Shown here one piece after another: positions 14,912-23,894 of a stretch of DNA of 64,000 nucleotides. The notes beneath the pieces were generated by a model that was not told where the DNA came from, ran no database searches, and was given only the letters and a program-made list of their open reading frames with translations. The DNA is from Rahnella woolbedingensis (GTDB lineage Bacteria > Pseudomonadota > Gammaproteobacteria > Enterobacterales > Enterobacteriaceae): the NCBI RefSeq assembly GCF_003602095.1, contig NZ_RAHH01000002.1:1-64000 (forward strand), given 5' to 3'. Each line of letters begins with the position of its first letter. The first letter of the stretch is position 1. A program made the translations under genes and the position numbers.

Positions 14912-16103
14912 ATTTGCTGTATTAACGTGCAACGACATATCAGATTACTTTGAATGAAAGTAATCACTGTTCAAAAGTATCCTGGAAGCGTATTTCAGGA
15001 ATAAGACAATTGAATGACCTTCACTTTTGCAGGTTATTCACTTATACCTGAAAACCTCTGCGCAAAAGATGTGTTTTATTCGTATTTTGAGTGTGAAACT
15101 AGTCTGGTATAGCTGCGTTGGTAATAAAAATCTTATTCCCACGCTGTTAATTTACGCTTGCGCCACATAAACCACTTTTTTAACCCCAATCGCTAAAGTT
15201 TTACGGAAGAGGTGCCGATAGGTAAGCGCGGCCAAATCCGCTGTTTCATCACTTATCCTTATCAATCTGGTCTTATGACTGGATGTCTCCGCACGCACTG
15301 TAATAAATAATTACAATCATTTTCTTTTTACTTTTGAAACCACGTGGTTGCTCACGATTTCACAACAATCCGCACTTATTTTAAACACAATTCTTTAAGA
15401 TTACTCCCCGAAAACCCCTGCCACGACTGGCTTGTGCATAATTAGCACAATGATCATGCTATTTGAAATTCGCAGCATAAAAAACTGCATGAACTATGAT
15501 TAATTACTGTGTGTGCTAATCATTTGGCTTTAGGTGGTCTTTGTACAAAATGATCTAAAAAAGGCGAAAAAAGACAGTTTGAAGACAGCTTTTTAGACGG
15601 TTTTTTACTTTTGACTTAATTTTACGCAAATCCTCACGATAAATTGCACTTTTGGAGACAAAATAAATTTTAATAATGTGATCTACATCACACTTTATTC
15701 AAAATTCGTCCACGGCAAGATTGTATGTGTAAAGGAAACGGGGTTAGAGTTGCGTCGTAGTAAGATTATTCCTAATAATGTATGTAAAAGCGTTTCACTG
15801 AATGACACGCCATCACAGCAACGGACCCTGCCAGTACATCAAAACTAAAGTGTTTCACTAATACTTAGCAGTGCAATTGTCTCAATTAATTTAGTTTACA
15901 TCAGGAACAACTTTGTATTGGCGGTGAAGTAAATACCGCGGGATAAATCTAATTGTCATCGTGAGATTTATTAAACAGCCAATGATTCAATTGTTTTGAT
16001 AGTAAAAAATACTCCTGTCACGCCGGGTAAAATGCTCGCTGCATGGAATATGTCTATCAATCAGCCACCGTTAAAAGTGGCATCGGTAACGGGGTAGAAC
16101 AGA
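14912..16103 (+). promoter_or_regulatory. Long flhDC upstream control region
   Basis: About 1.2 kb without a convincing gene. It is AT-rich and contains a consensus CRP site (15677-15692) and an inverted pair ATGATTA (15496-15502) / TAATCAT (15517-15523). The flhDC promoter of enterobacteria integrates many regulators (CRP, H-NS, RcsB, OmpR and others) over several hundred bases, so a long control region fits. I did not identify the transcription start with confidence. The distance from the CRP site to the flhD ATG is about 410 bp, which predicts a long 5' UTR. Confidence 0.7.
15677..15692 (+). promoter_or_regulatory. CRP-cAMP binding site upstream of flhDC
   Basis: TGTGATCTACATCACA matches the CRP consensus TGTGA-N6-TCACA exactly. 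CRP activation of flhDC is established in E. coli and related bacteria, so this site probably makes motility respond to carbon supply here too. Confidence 0.88.
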
Positions 16104-16448
16104 ATGTCCGAATTGCTTAAGCACATATATGATATCAACCTGTCATATTTACTGTTGGCGCAGCGTTTGATTAACGACGAGAAAGCCTCAGCGATGTTCC
16201 GGTTGGGAATTGATGACGTCATGGCCGACGCACTAGGCCAGCTGACGTTGCCGCAGATGGTGAAATTAGCTGAAACGAACCAGCTTTTGTGCCAGTTCCG
16301 CTTTGATGACAGCAAAACAATAGAACGCCTGACGCAGGAATCTCGAGTGGATGACTTGCAGCAAATCCATACCGGAATTCTGTTGTCCAGCCATTTGCTC
16401 AAAGGTCTGGCTGCGAAAGATAGCGGCGCGATGAAGAAAAGGGCGTAG
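16104..16448 (+). CDS. flhD: Flagellar master regulator subunit FlhD
   Basis: Forms the FlhD4C2 complex that activates class 2 flagellar promoters with sigma70. The 114-residue product follows E. coli FlhD (116 aa) closely: [21 protein letters not shown] at the start, ASAMFRLGI near residue 32, [21 protein letters not shown] near residue 50 and [13 protein letters not shown] near residue 80. All-helical. It sits 2 bp before flhC, with which it is co-transcribed. Confidence 0.97.
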   Translation: MSELLKHIYDINLSYLLLAQRLINDEKASAMFRLGIDDVMADALGQLTLPQMVKLAETNQLLCQFRFDDSKTIERLTQESRVDDLQQIHTGILLSSHLLKGLAAKDSGAMKKRA

Positions 16449-16450
16449 CT

Positions 16451-17059
16451 ATGTCTGGGAAAGATGCGTCAACCAAACCGGCAGAAAAAAGTATCGTTCA
16501 GGAAGCACGCGACATTCAGCTTGCCATGGAATTGATTACGCTGGGTGCCAGATTGCAGATGCTGGAAAGCGAAACGCAATTAAGTCGTGGCCGGCTGATC
16601 AGATTGTACAAAGAACTGCGTGGAAGTCCTCCGCCGAAAGGAATGTTACCGTTCTCGACCGACTGGTTTATGACCTGGGAACAAAACATTCATTCTTCCA
16701 TGTTTTACAACGCGTACTCTTTTCTCTTAAAGAGCGGGCATTGTAATGGGGTGGAAGCGGTGATTAAGGCTTACCGTCTGTATCTTGAACAATGTCCGGA
16801 ACAGCCAGGTGAAGCGCCGATCCTCGCGCTGACACGTGCGTGGACACTGGTCCGTTTCGTCGACAGCGGCATGTTGCAGCTCTCTGCCTGTAACTGCTGT
16901 GACGGTTCATTTATTACCCATGCACACCAGCCCCGCCACGGGTTTGTTTGCAGTCTTTGCCAGCCCCCGTCCCGAGCAGTAAAAAAACGTAAACTTTCCC
17001 CGCAGGTTGCCGATATAACATCTCAAGAGCTGGACGAACAGGTCAAGCGCGCAGTTTGA
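16451..17059 (+). CDS. flhC: Flagellar master regulator subunit FlhC
   Basis: Zinc-binding DNA-contacting partner of FlhD. The 202-residue protein matches E. coli FlhC (192 aa) from [17 protein letters not shown] onward, but has about nine extra residues at the N terminus. The four zinc cysteines are present as CNCC...CSLC near residues 146-168. [16 protein letters not shown] and [12 protein letters not shown] are conserved family blocks. The C-terminal RAVKKRKLS segment is basic. Confidence 0.97.
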   Translation: MSGKDASTKPAEKSIVQEARDIQLAMELITLGARLQMLESETQLSRGRLIRLYKELRGSPPPKGMLPFSTDWFMTWEQNIHSSMFYNAYSFLLKSGHCNGVEAVIKAYRLYLEQCPEQPGEAPILALTRAWTLVRFVDSGMLQLSACNCCDGSFITHAHQPRHGFVCSLCQPPSRAVKKRKLSPQVADITSQELDEQVKRAV

Positions 17060-17086
17060 GATGATTGGGTTGCAGTCAGTCTTTCT

Positions 17087-17106
17087 GAGCGGTGGTAACA
17101 CCGCTC
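17087..17106 (+). terminator. Stem-loop after flhC
   Basis: A perfect 8-bp stem, GAGCGGTG/CACCGCTC with a GTAA tetraloop, lies 27 bp after flhC. No T-run follows, so it may be an RNA-stabilising or attenuating hairpin rather than a full terminator. Confidence 0.55.
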
Positions 17107-17236
17107 ATCAATTTCCTCCCGAACTTCTCAGTCATTATCTGGCACCGTTTATGCACGTTTTAGCTGCATAAATCTGGCAGCAACATGACGTCGCGCTTTT
17201 CCTCGCCCTAAAACCACAACGAATTAAGGATTCATC

Positions 17237-18127
17237 GTGCTAGTGATAATAGGTTACATCGTGGTGTTGGGCTCAGTGTTCGGCGGTTTCATGCTCGTCG
17301 GCGGTGAACTGGGCGCGTTATACCAACCCGCAGAATTACTCATCATCGCCGGTGCAGGCATCGGTGCCTTTTTCGTGGGTAACAACGGTAAAGCGATTAA
17401 ATCCACACTGCGCGCGCTGCCTCAGCTGTTCCGCGCATCAAAATACAACAAAGCGTTGTACATGGATTTGATGGCGTTGTTGTACCGGTTGCTGGCGAAA
17501 TCACGTCAACAGGGGATGCTGTCGCTGGAAAATGACATCGACAATCCCAACGAAAGCGACATTTTCGCTAATTATCCGCGCATCCTTGCCGATAAGCATT
17601 TAGTCGAATATCTGACGGATTACCTGCGCCTGATGGTGAGCGGCAACATGAATGCTTTTGAAATTGAAGCATTGATGGATGAGGAAATCGAAACTTACGA
17701 GCACGAAAGCGAAGTGCCCGCCAACAGCCTGGCGCTGGTGGGTGACTCGCTGCCTGCCTTCGGTATCGTGGCGGCGGTCATGGGCATCGTTCATACCCTG
17801 GCGGCGGCGGATCGTCCGGCAGCAGAACTGGGGGCGTTAATTGCGCATGCGATGGTCGGGACCTTCCTCGGTATCCTTCTGGCGTACGGTTTTATTTCTC
17901 CGCTGGCCAGTGTTCTGCGCCAGAAAAGCGCGGAAAACGCCAAGATGATGCAGTGCATCAAAGTGACATTGCTTTCAAGCATCAATGGCTATGCACCACA
18001 AATTGCCGTCGAGTTTGGCCGTAAGACGTTGTACACCTCTGAGCGTCCTTCCTTTATCGAACTGGAGGAGCACGTTCGCCAGGTTAAGTCACCGGGCCAG
18101 AAACAAACTGAAGAAGAAAAAGTATGA
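17237..18127 (+). CDS. motA: Flagellar stator protein MotA
   Basis: Inner-membrane stator subunit that forms the proton channel with MotB. The 296-residue product has the four-TM layout: TM1 about 2-22, TM2 about 33-51, TM3 about 170-190 and TM4 about 200-222. The cytoplasmic charges Arg90 and Glu98 that contact FliG are both present, and the channel proline lies in [17 protein letters not shown]. Translation starts at GTG, as in E. coli motA. It overlaps motB as ATGA. Confidence 0.97.
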   Translation: MLVIIGYIVVLGSVFGGFMLVGGELGALYQPAELLIIAGAGIGAFFVGNNGKAIKSTLRALPQLFRASKYNKALYMDLMALLYRLLAKSRQQGMLSLENDIDNPNESDIFANYPRILADKHLVEYLTDYLRLMVSGNMNAFEIEALMDEEIETYEHESEVPANSLALVGDSLPAFGIVAAVMGIVHTLAAADRPAAELGALIAHAMVGTFLGILLAYGFISPLASVLRQKSAENAKMMQCIKVTLLSSINGYAPQIAVEFGRKTLYTSERPSFIELEEHVRQVKSPGQKQTEEEKV

Positions 18128-19224
18128 AGCATCAGAGCCATCCAATCGTTGTTGTCCGCAGGAAAAAGAGCAAGCACGGCGGAGGGCATCACGGCGGTTC
18201 GTGGAAGATTGCTTACGCTGACTTCATGACAGCGATGATGGCTTTCTTCCTGGTAATGTGGCTGATTTCGATCTCCAGCCCTAAAGAACTGGTGCAAATT
18301 GCCGAATACTTTCGTACACCGCTGGCGGTGGCAATAACCGGCGGGCCGCGCAGCAGTGATGCGACCAGCCCGATCCCGGGCGGCGGGGATGACCCGACCG
18401 TGCAGGACGGTGAAGTGCACAAAATGGATCAGTCGCAGGGCGAGAGCAAACGCGAGGCCGGTGATTTACAACGGTTGCAGCAAAAACTCGAAGACATGCT
18501 GGCGTCCGATCCGCGGCTGAAAGATTTGCGACCGCATCTGATGATCAACCTGACCGAACAGGGCTTACGCATCCAGATTATTGATAGCAAAAATCGTCCG
18601 ATGTTCCAGCTGGGCAGTGCGATTGTCGAGCCGTATATGCGCGATATTCTGCGCGCTATCGGGCCTGTACTGGATGATTTTCCGAACAAAATCAGTCTTG
18701 CGGGTCATACGGACGATATGCCGTATGCGCAGGGCGAACGCGGGTACAGCAACTGGGAACTGTCGACAGATCGTGCGAATGCCTCGCGTCGAGAAATGAT
18801 TATCGGCGGACTCAGCGAAGGCAAAGTGCTGCGCGTGATGGGCATGGGTTCCACCATGCAGTTGAAAAACCATCCGGCGGGCGACGCGATTAACCGGCGC
18901 ATCAGCATTTTAGTTCTTAATAAACACGCTGAAGAAGCCATTGAACGTGAAAACAGCGAGGGCGAGGCGATCACCATCAGTGACGCAGGCGAACTGCAAA
19001 GGGCAGTGCCGGGACGACAGACGGCACCCGCGCTGGCGCCAAAAATAAGCCCGGCTCCGGCATCAGTACCAGCGGCACCTGATTCATCAGCAGCACCAGC
19101 ACCAGTACAGGCACCATCAATACCCGGGATTGAGACGCAGACGCCAGTGACACCATCGGCAGGCGCTCAACCTGCGACGGCAGCTCCGGCTGTCGCGGCA
19201 GGCACGGCACCTGCGACACATTAA
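18124..19224 (+). CDS. motB: Flagellar stator protein MotB with extended C-terminal tail
   Basis: Stator subunit with a single TM helix (about residues 29-49) carrying the proton-accepting aspartate (Asp33 in [16 protein letters not shown]). An OmpA-like peptidoglycan-binding domain spans about residues 150-270 and includes [10 protein letters not shown] and [14 protein letters not shown]. The last roughly 70 residues are a low-complexity proline/alanine/threonine tail with many repeats of the PAPA type, making the protein about 58 residues longer than E. coli MotB (308 aa). It overlaps motA by 4 bp. Confidence 0.96.
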   Translation: MKHQSHPIVVVRRKKSKHGGGHHGGSWKIAYADFMTAMMAFFLVMWLISISSPKELVQIAEYFRTPLAVAITGGPRSSDATSPIPGGGDDPTVQDGEVHKMDQSQGESKREAGDLQRLQQKLEDMLASDPRLKDLRPHLMINLTEQGLRIQIIDSKNRPMFQLGSAIVEPYMRDILRAIGPVLDDFPNKISLAGHTDDMPYAQGERGYSNWELSTDRANASRREMIIGGLSEGKVLRVMGMGSTMQLKNHPAGDAINRRISILVLNKHAEEAIERENSEGEAITISDAGELQRAVPGRQTAPALAPKISPAPASVPAAPDSSAAPAPVQAPSIPGIETQTPVTPSAGAQPATAAPAVAAGTAPATH

Positions 19225-19254
19225 CAAGCCGCGATTCACAGCAGAGGTGATCAC

Positions 19255-21279
19255 GTGAGCATGGATATTACTGATTTTTATCAGACATTTTTTGATGAAG
19301 CAGACGAGCTGCTGGCAGACATGGAACAACATCTGTTGTTACTTGATCCGCAGGCGCCTGATGTTGAGCAGCTCAATGCGATTTTCCGCGCAGCGCACTC
19401 AATCAAAGGCGGGGCAGCAACGTTTGGATTTACGGTTTTGCAGGAAACAACGCACTTACTGGAAAACCTGCTCGACGGTGCACGTCGCGCTGAAATGAGC
19501 CTGAGCACCGACATCATCAACCTGTTTCTGGAAACAAAAGACATTATGCAGGAGCAACTCGACGCCTATAAATCTTCCCGGGATCCTGACGCAGAAAGCT
19601 TTGAGTATATCTGTGCAGCCCTGAGACAACTGGCCCTCGACGCACAGGAACAGCGCGAGCCTGCGGCAGATCTTCACGTCGTGGCAGACGAACCCGCCGC
19701 CGCGGCAGCACCGGCACCCGTTGCTCCGACAGCGGGCAGTGGCGGTATGCGTGTCCGTCTTTCCGGGCTGAAAACGCAGGAAGTTCCTGTGATGCTCGAA
19801 GAGCTGGGCAACCTGGGTGAAATCAAAGATCCGGTTCAGACCGCCGACAGCGTGGAAGCCACGCTTATCACCACCGTGACCGAAGATGACATCATTGCCG
19901 TACTCTGTTTTGTACTGGAACCGGAACAAATCAGTTTTACACAGGTGCCTGTTTCCGTGCCTTCCGCTCCTGTTGCGGCCTGCGCACCGGCAGTGGCTGA
20001 AGCCGCGCCGGTCGCCGTGCGCCAGGCTCCGGTTCTGACTGCTGTTCCCAGCAGCGAACCGCCGAAAGCGCGTGCGCCAAAAGCCGCTGAATCGACCAGT
20101 ATTCGTGTCGCCGTCGAGAAAGTGGATCAGCTGATCAACCTGGTCGGCGAACTGGTGATCACCCAGTCGATGCTGGCACAGCGTTCTGATTTGCTGGATC
20201 CGGTGGTGCACAGTGACCTGCTCAACAGCATGGGTCAGCTTGAGCGCAACGCCCGTGATTTGCAGGAATCGGTGATGTCGATTCGTATGATGCCGATGGA
20301 ATTTGTCTTCAGCCGCTTCCCGCGTCTGGTGCGGGATCTGGCCAGCAAGCTGAATAAACAGATTGAACTGACTTTGCTCGGCAGCTCTACCGAACTGGAC
20401 AAGAGCCTGATCGAACGCATTATCGACCCGTTAACGCACCTGGTGCGTAATAGTCTGGATCACGGTGTGGAAACGCCGGAAGTGCGTCTTGCCAATGGCA
20501 AAGAACCGACCGGCAACCTGACGCTGTCCGCCGAACATCAGGGTGGCAACATCTGCATTGAAGTCATCGATGACGGTGCCGGTCTGAACCGCGAACGTAT
20601 TCTGGCGAAAGCCGCGTCGCAGGGCATGAACGTCAGCGAAAACATGAGCGATGAAGAAGTCGGCATGCTTATCTTCGCCGCCGGGTTCTCGACCGCCGAG
20701 AAAGTCACGGATGTTTCAGGCCGTGGTGTCGGCATGGACGTGGTGAAACGTAACATTCAGGAAATGGGCGGCCATGTCGAAATTCATTCCCAACAGGGGA
20801 AGGGGACGACCATCCGTATCCTGCTGCCACTGACGCTGGCGATCCTCGACGGTATGTCCGTCAAAGTCGGCGAAGAGGTCTTTATTCTGCCACTGAATGC
20901 GGTGATGGAATCGCTACAACCGCTGGCTGAAGATTTGCATCCGCTGGCCGGTGGCGAGCGTGTTCTGCAGGTGCGTGGTGAGTACCTGCCGCTGGTAGAG
21001 CTCTACAACGTCTTCGATGTGAAAGATGCGAAAACAGAAGCTACTCAGGGCATCGTAGTGATTTTACAAAGCGCCGGACGCCGCTACGCCTTGCTGGTTG
21101 ATCAGCTGATTGGTCAGCATCAGGTGGTGGTGAAAAACCTGGAAAGTAACTATCGCAAAGTGCCGGGCATTTCCGCTGCCACCATTTTGGGCGATGGCAG
21201 CGTGGCGCTGATCGTTGATGTGTCTGCCTTGCAGGCGCTGAATCGCGACAAACTGGCAACGGGCGTATCTGCCGCATAA
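19255..21279 (+). CDS. cheA: Chemotaxis sensor kinase CheA
   Basis: Histidine kinase that phosphorylates CheY and CheB under receptor control. The 674-residue protein has P1 (HPt) with phospho-accepting His48 in FRAAHSIKGG and P2 near residues 165-235, flanked by Ala/Pro linkers. P3 dimerisation lies near 280-340. The P4 kinase core has the N box HLVRNSLDHGVE near residue 395, the G1 box DDGAGLN near 440 and the G2 box GRGVGMDVVK near 490. The C-terminal P5 is CheW-like. It starts at a GTG at 19255 after a GAGGTGA site, with an ATG two codons later. Confidence 0.97.
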   Translation: MSMDITDFYQTFFDEADELLADMEQHLLLLDPQAPDVEQLNAIFRAAHSIKGGAATFGFTVLQETTHLLENLLDGARRAEMSLSTDIINLFLETKDIMQEQLDAYKSSRDPDAESFEYICAALRQLALDAQEQREPAADLHVVADEPAAAAAPAPVAPTAGSGGMRVRLSGLKTQEVPVMLEELGNLGEIKDPVQTADSVEATLITTVTEDDIIAVLCFVLEPEQISFTQVPVSVPSAPVAACAPAVAEAAPVAVRQAPVLTAVPSSEPPKARAPKAAESTSIRVAVEKVDQLINLVGELVITQSMLAQRSDLLDPVVHSDLLNSMGQLERNARDLQESVMSIRMMPMEFVFSRFPRLVRDLASKLNKQIELTLLGSSTELDKSLIERIIDPLTHLVRNSLDHGVETPEVRLANGKEPTGNLTLSAEHQGGNICIEVIDDGAGLNRERILAKAASQGMNVSENMSDEEVGMLIFAAGFSTAEKVTDVSGRGVGMDVVKRNIQEMGGHVEIHSQQGKGTTIRILLPLTLAILDGMSVKVGEEVFILPLNAVMESLQPLAEDLHPLAGGERVLQVRGEYLPLVELYNVFDVKDAKTEATQGIVVILQSAGRRYALLVDQLIGQHQVVVKNLESNYRKVPGISAATILGDGSVALIVDVSALQALNRDKLATGVSAA

Positions 21280-21362
21280 CAAGCACAGCTTCCGGTGACC
21301 TCAACCGTCGCCGGGTGTGAAAAACTCAGGCCAATTTAAAGATAAAAGCAAAGGTGAAAAAC

Positions 21363-21860
21363 ATGGCAGGACTTGCAACCGTGTCTAAAATTGCGGGCGA
21401 AACAGTAGGTCAGGAATTTCTGATCTTTACTTTAGGCGACGAAGAATACGGCATTGATATCCTGAAAGTGCAGGAAATCCGCGGTTACGATCAGGTAACC
21501 CGCATCGCTAACACCCCTGCGTTTATTAAAGGTGTCACCAACCTGCGCGGCGTGATCGTGCCCATCCTCGACCTGCGTGTGAAGTTCGCGCAGGAAGACG
21601 TGATTTACAATGAAAACACCGTGGTGATCGTGCTGAACTTCGAAAACCGCGTGGTCGGCATTGTTGTCGATGGCGTTTCCGATGTGCTGTCTCTGAGCCA
21701 GGATCAAATTCGTCCGGCACCAGAATTCGCGGTCACCATGTCGACTGAGTACCTGACGGGGCTGGGTTCGCTCGGCGACCGGATGTTGATTCTGGTGGAT
21801 ATTGAGAAGCTGCTGAGCAGTGACGAAATGGCGTTGGTTGATTCGGTAACTAAGATCTAA
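21363..21860 (+). CDS. cheW: Chemotaxis coupling protein CheW
   Basis: Links CheA to receptors. The start chosen is the ATG at 21363 (165 aa), about eight bases after AGGTG; an upstream GTG at 21354 is possible. The sequence [50 protein letters not shown] is close to E. coli CheW (quoted here only as [11 protein letters not shown] and [13 protein letters not shown]). It is the last gene before the accessory region: the next gene in E. coli would be a receptor, but here 16 kb of other DNA follows. Confidence 0.97.
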   Translation: MAGLATVSKIAGETVGQEFLIFTLGDEEYGIDILKVQEIRGYDQVTRIANTPAFIKGVTNLRGVIVPILDLRVKFAQEDVIYNENTVVIVLNFENRVVGIVVDGVSDVLSLSQDQIRPAPEFAVTMSTEYLTGLGSLGDRMLILVDIEKLLSSDEMALVDSVTKI

Positions 21861-21875
21861 GTCTTTAACGTCAAG

Positions 21876-22192
21876 GTCAACGTCGTGGGCTCGCCGCCCA
21901 CACTGGCCCAGAGACCCGCAATCGCGCGGGCCTCTGGACTCCACGCTCTTATCACTCCGCGCTGTCGCAGGCGCGGGGGACATGTTCTGCTACCACAGCG
22001 TGTGGCGCAAAACCTTTCCGCTTTGTCCTTCTCCGTCTGCGTGGAAGTGGGGTACGTATTTCTCCTTCCCCTGCGAAGGGGAAGGCCGGGATGGGGTATT
22101 AATGGCATCTCTGCAACTTCCTGCAAGCCATAAAAACTCTCTGGAATCAGTATCTCATCTCTGATATTTGCCCATTTTTATTGTGTGGATAC
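21876..22192. repeat. Left copy of a ~317-bp direct repeat flanking the CRISPR-Cas locus
   Basis: This segment recurs at 32369-32684 in the same orientation with roughly 95% identity and one single-base length difference. It begins 15 bp after the cheW stop. It is rich in internal hairpins: GTGGGC/GCCCAC at 21886-21902, a long CCAGAG.../...CTCTGG stem near 21907-21936, and the 22-bp palindrome CCTTCCCC-TGCGAA-GGGGAAGG at 22064-22085. No convincing coding frame or transposase is visible. It looks like a non-autonomous, structured intergenic element. Confidence 0.85.
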
Positions 22193-22450
22193 CCAGTTAT
22201 TGTCTGCTCGCTGCGGCAAAATCCGCAGTCGGGCTTAGGAACCTGTGCATAAAGGTGGCACGTTCATCGTGTCGGCGCTTAGTCTCAACTTTATAAAGTA
22301 GTTTCAATACTGCATTATGACGTTCTGGTGACTCAGGCGGGGCAGCCGTTTGGCTGGTCGGTAACCTTTGGCCGATTCCTAACCTTGTCTGAGTTACCAC
22401 CTGCGAGCTTAGGAACTCCGGTGGTAACAGTTGTTACCTAAAGGAGAATT
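22193..22450 (+). promoter_or_regulatory. Upstream region with clustered GGTAAC operator-like motifs
   Basis: About 260 bp without a gene. GGTAAC or its reverse complement occurs four times within 80 bp (22360-22365, 22393-22398, 22423-22428, 22433-22438). The last two form a small dyad just before the ribosome site of the next gene, and GTTACCAC/GTGGTAAC form a wider inverted pair. This is a plausible operator for a phage-type repressor, perhaps the Ner-like product encoded downstream. The binding protein is inferred. Confidence 0.45.
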
Positions 22451-22454
22451 TGTG

Positions 22455-22847
22455 ATGGAAATACGTACCCCCGAAATATCCCCCGATTCATGGACCATTA
22501 CTGATCGCTGCCGTTTGCTGGCGAATGCGTTGGTGAATCCGCAAAACAGAGGTGCGCAGGATCAGTTGTGCATCATGCTGCACAACGAGCTGGAAATTCT
22601 TGAAGTGGCGCTATCGGAGCCGATTCCCGAGCATCGCAAGAATTTGGGCATCCCGAAGGATGACGGTTTATATGATTACGCCGATTCTGAACCTGATGAA
22701 TTATGCGATCAGTGCATGGCGCTGACCTTCACGCTGATGACGCTGCATGACAAAAAGATAAAAGAAATCATCACGTATATTTTGTGGGAACGGTTCGAGA
22801 TGCTGCGTTGCTCGCTGTATACCTCCTCTGAGGAGCTTGCCGCATGA
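22455..22847 (+). CDS. Hypothetical protein, phage-like
   Basis: A 130-residue protein starting at the ATG 22455 behind AAGGAG; a GTG one codon earlier is also possible. I do not recognise a family. It is acidic overall, has a mostly helical look, and contains a DELCDQCMALTFTLMTLHDKKIKEI segment (quoted in part as DELCDQC) near residue 85. Its stop overlaps the start of the Ner-like gene as ATGA, so the two form an operon. The arrangement resembles small regulatory gene pairs of prophage remnants. Function unknown. Confidence 0.7.
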   Translation: MEIRTPEISPDSWTITDRCRLLANALVNPQNRGAQDQLCIMLHNELEILEVALSEPIPEHRKNLGIPKDDGLYDYADSEPDELCDQCMALTFTLMTLHDKKIKEIITYILWERFEMLRCSLYTSSEELAA

Positions 22848-23062
22848 ACAAAGACTGGCATCAGGCCGATATCATTGCGGCCATTAAAAAGAAGGGCACT
22901 ACGATGGCGGCCGTTTCACGCCGCGCGGGGCTAAGTTCTTCGACGCTTTCGAATGCACTAACCCGCAAATGGCCGAAAGGTGAAAGACTGATCGCAGAAG
23001 CCATCGGCGTGCAAGCCGAAACCATCTGGCCAGGCCGGTACACCGAAATCAAATTCAACTGA
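22844..23062 (+). CDS. Ner/Nlp-family DNA-binding protein
   Basis: A 72-residue helix-turn-helix protein resembling Mu Ner and E. coli SfsB/Nlp. It has DWHQADIIAAIKKKGTTMA at the start, the recognition helix region SRRAGLSSSTLSNALTRKWP at about 25-44, and GERLIAEAIGVQAETIWPGRY near the C terminus, with the characteristic IWPSRY-type ending. Such proteins repress phage early promoters or act as host regulators. It is the only clear phage-type gene left of the CRISPR array and suggests a prophage remnant. It is translationally coupled to the preceding gene. Confidence 0.8.
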   Translation: MNKDWHQADIIAAIKKKGTTMAAVSRRAGLSSSTLSNALTRKWPKGERLIAEAIGVQAETIWPGRYTEIKFN

Positions 23063-23070
23063 GAACGACG

Positions 23071-23122
23071 CCTTCCCCTGCGAAGGGGAAGGCTGGGATG
23101 GGGTATTAATGGCAACTCTGCG
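23071..23122. repeat. Partial third copy of the 317-bp repeat (hairpin segment)
   Basis: The 22-bp palindrome CCTTCCCC-TGCGAA-GGGGAAGG (23071-23092) and the following ~30 bp (GGGATGGGGTATTAATGGCA) match the same part of both long direct repeats. It lies 9 bp after the Ner-like gene. It shows that this segment exists as a separate dispersible unit. Confidence 0.8.
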
Positions 23123-23255
23123 TTTACCCTCTTTTTGGCGTGTTCGCTAACCCTTTGTTTTTTATAAAACACAAACTCCATCAAAAAAAGAGGGTATTTC
23201 CTCCCAAACAGGAATAACCTCTTGTAGTTCAACGCCTGAAACAGAAAATCTAACA
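23123..23255 (+). promoter_or_regulatory. CRISPR leader
   Basis: About 130 bp of AT-rich DNA precedes the first repeat. Repeats 1-6 are identical and repeat 7 and the following unit are degenerate, so the leader end is on this side and array transcription runs left to right. The leader would hold the array promoter and the integration signals used by Cas1-Cas2-3. Confidence 0.75.
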
Positions 23256-23705
23256 GTTCACTGCCGTACAGGCAGCTTAGAAATGTGAGTTTGGCGTTTT
23301 GCCGGTGCAATCAGGTGTTCACTGCCGTACAGGCAGCTTAGAAAGGAAGCATGCGGCAAGAGACATTCTCTACGTAGTTCACTGCCGTACAGGCAGCTTA
23401 GAAACGGATGGGATGCCTTTTGAAATAGAGCGTGAAGTTCACTGCCGTACAGGCAGCTTAGAAAAGTCAATACCGTCATAGCTCAAACTGATGCCGCGTT
23501 CACTGCCGTACAGGCAGCTTAGAAAGAGCGCGGCGGCTGTTGCTAGCATGGTTACCCGTTCACTGCCGTACAGGCAGCTTAGAAACCGTTGCGCCGGCAG
23601 TGGCCTGCGGCGTCAATGTTCACTGCCGTACAGGCCGCTTACAAACACATCATAATTAACTGAGGCTATCAATATAAGTCTACTGCCGCACAGATAGGGA
23701 AACCC
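23256..23705 (+). CRISPR. Type I-F CRISPR array, 7 repeats plus a decayed eighth
   Basis: 28-bp repeats start at 23256, 23317, 23377, 23437, 23498, 23558 and 23618. They begin GTTCACTGCCGTACAGGCAG and end CTTAGAAA, the classical I-F repeat, with a 5-bp CTGCC/GGCAG hairpin cut by Cas6f. Six spacers are 32 or 33 nt (spacers 1 and 4 are 33). Repeat 7 has two changes, and a strongly decayed eighth repeat occurs at 23678-23705, exactly 60 bp on, marking the old trailer end. The array lies upstream of cas1 in the same orientation. Spacer targets cannot be determined here. Confidence 0.97.
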
Positions 23706-23894
23706 TTCTTTAAAATTCACCCTTCAAAAAACTAATTAACCAAATAGCTTATTTGATTATCTAAAATGTATAGTTAAATGGCGGAGTGAAAAAATCAATT
23801 CGAGATTTAGTCCAAAAAAAATAAATTTAATCGTTGATGTTCCGGCTAAAGGGTCTAGTTTAGTTTTGGTCATTTCCAAAGGAAAGAAGCGAAC

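Noticed and set aside
21885-22133. Open frames inside both direct repeats (for example the MGSPPTLAQRPAIARASG-type frame)
   Set aside because: They arise from GC-rich hairpin sequence and change length between the two copies. The repeat looks like structured non-coding DNA.
22197-22400. 67-codon minus-strand frame before the phage-like operon
   Set aside because: It covers the GGTAAC motif cluster and resembles spurious frames seen in prophage control regions. No ribosome site or known motif.
23706-23894. A second target of the mini-CRISPR guide at the cas1 promoter
   Set aside because: The best partial match, CTTATTTGAT near 23750, lacks both the full seed and the PAM.
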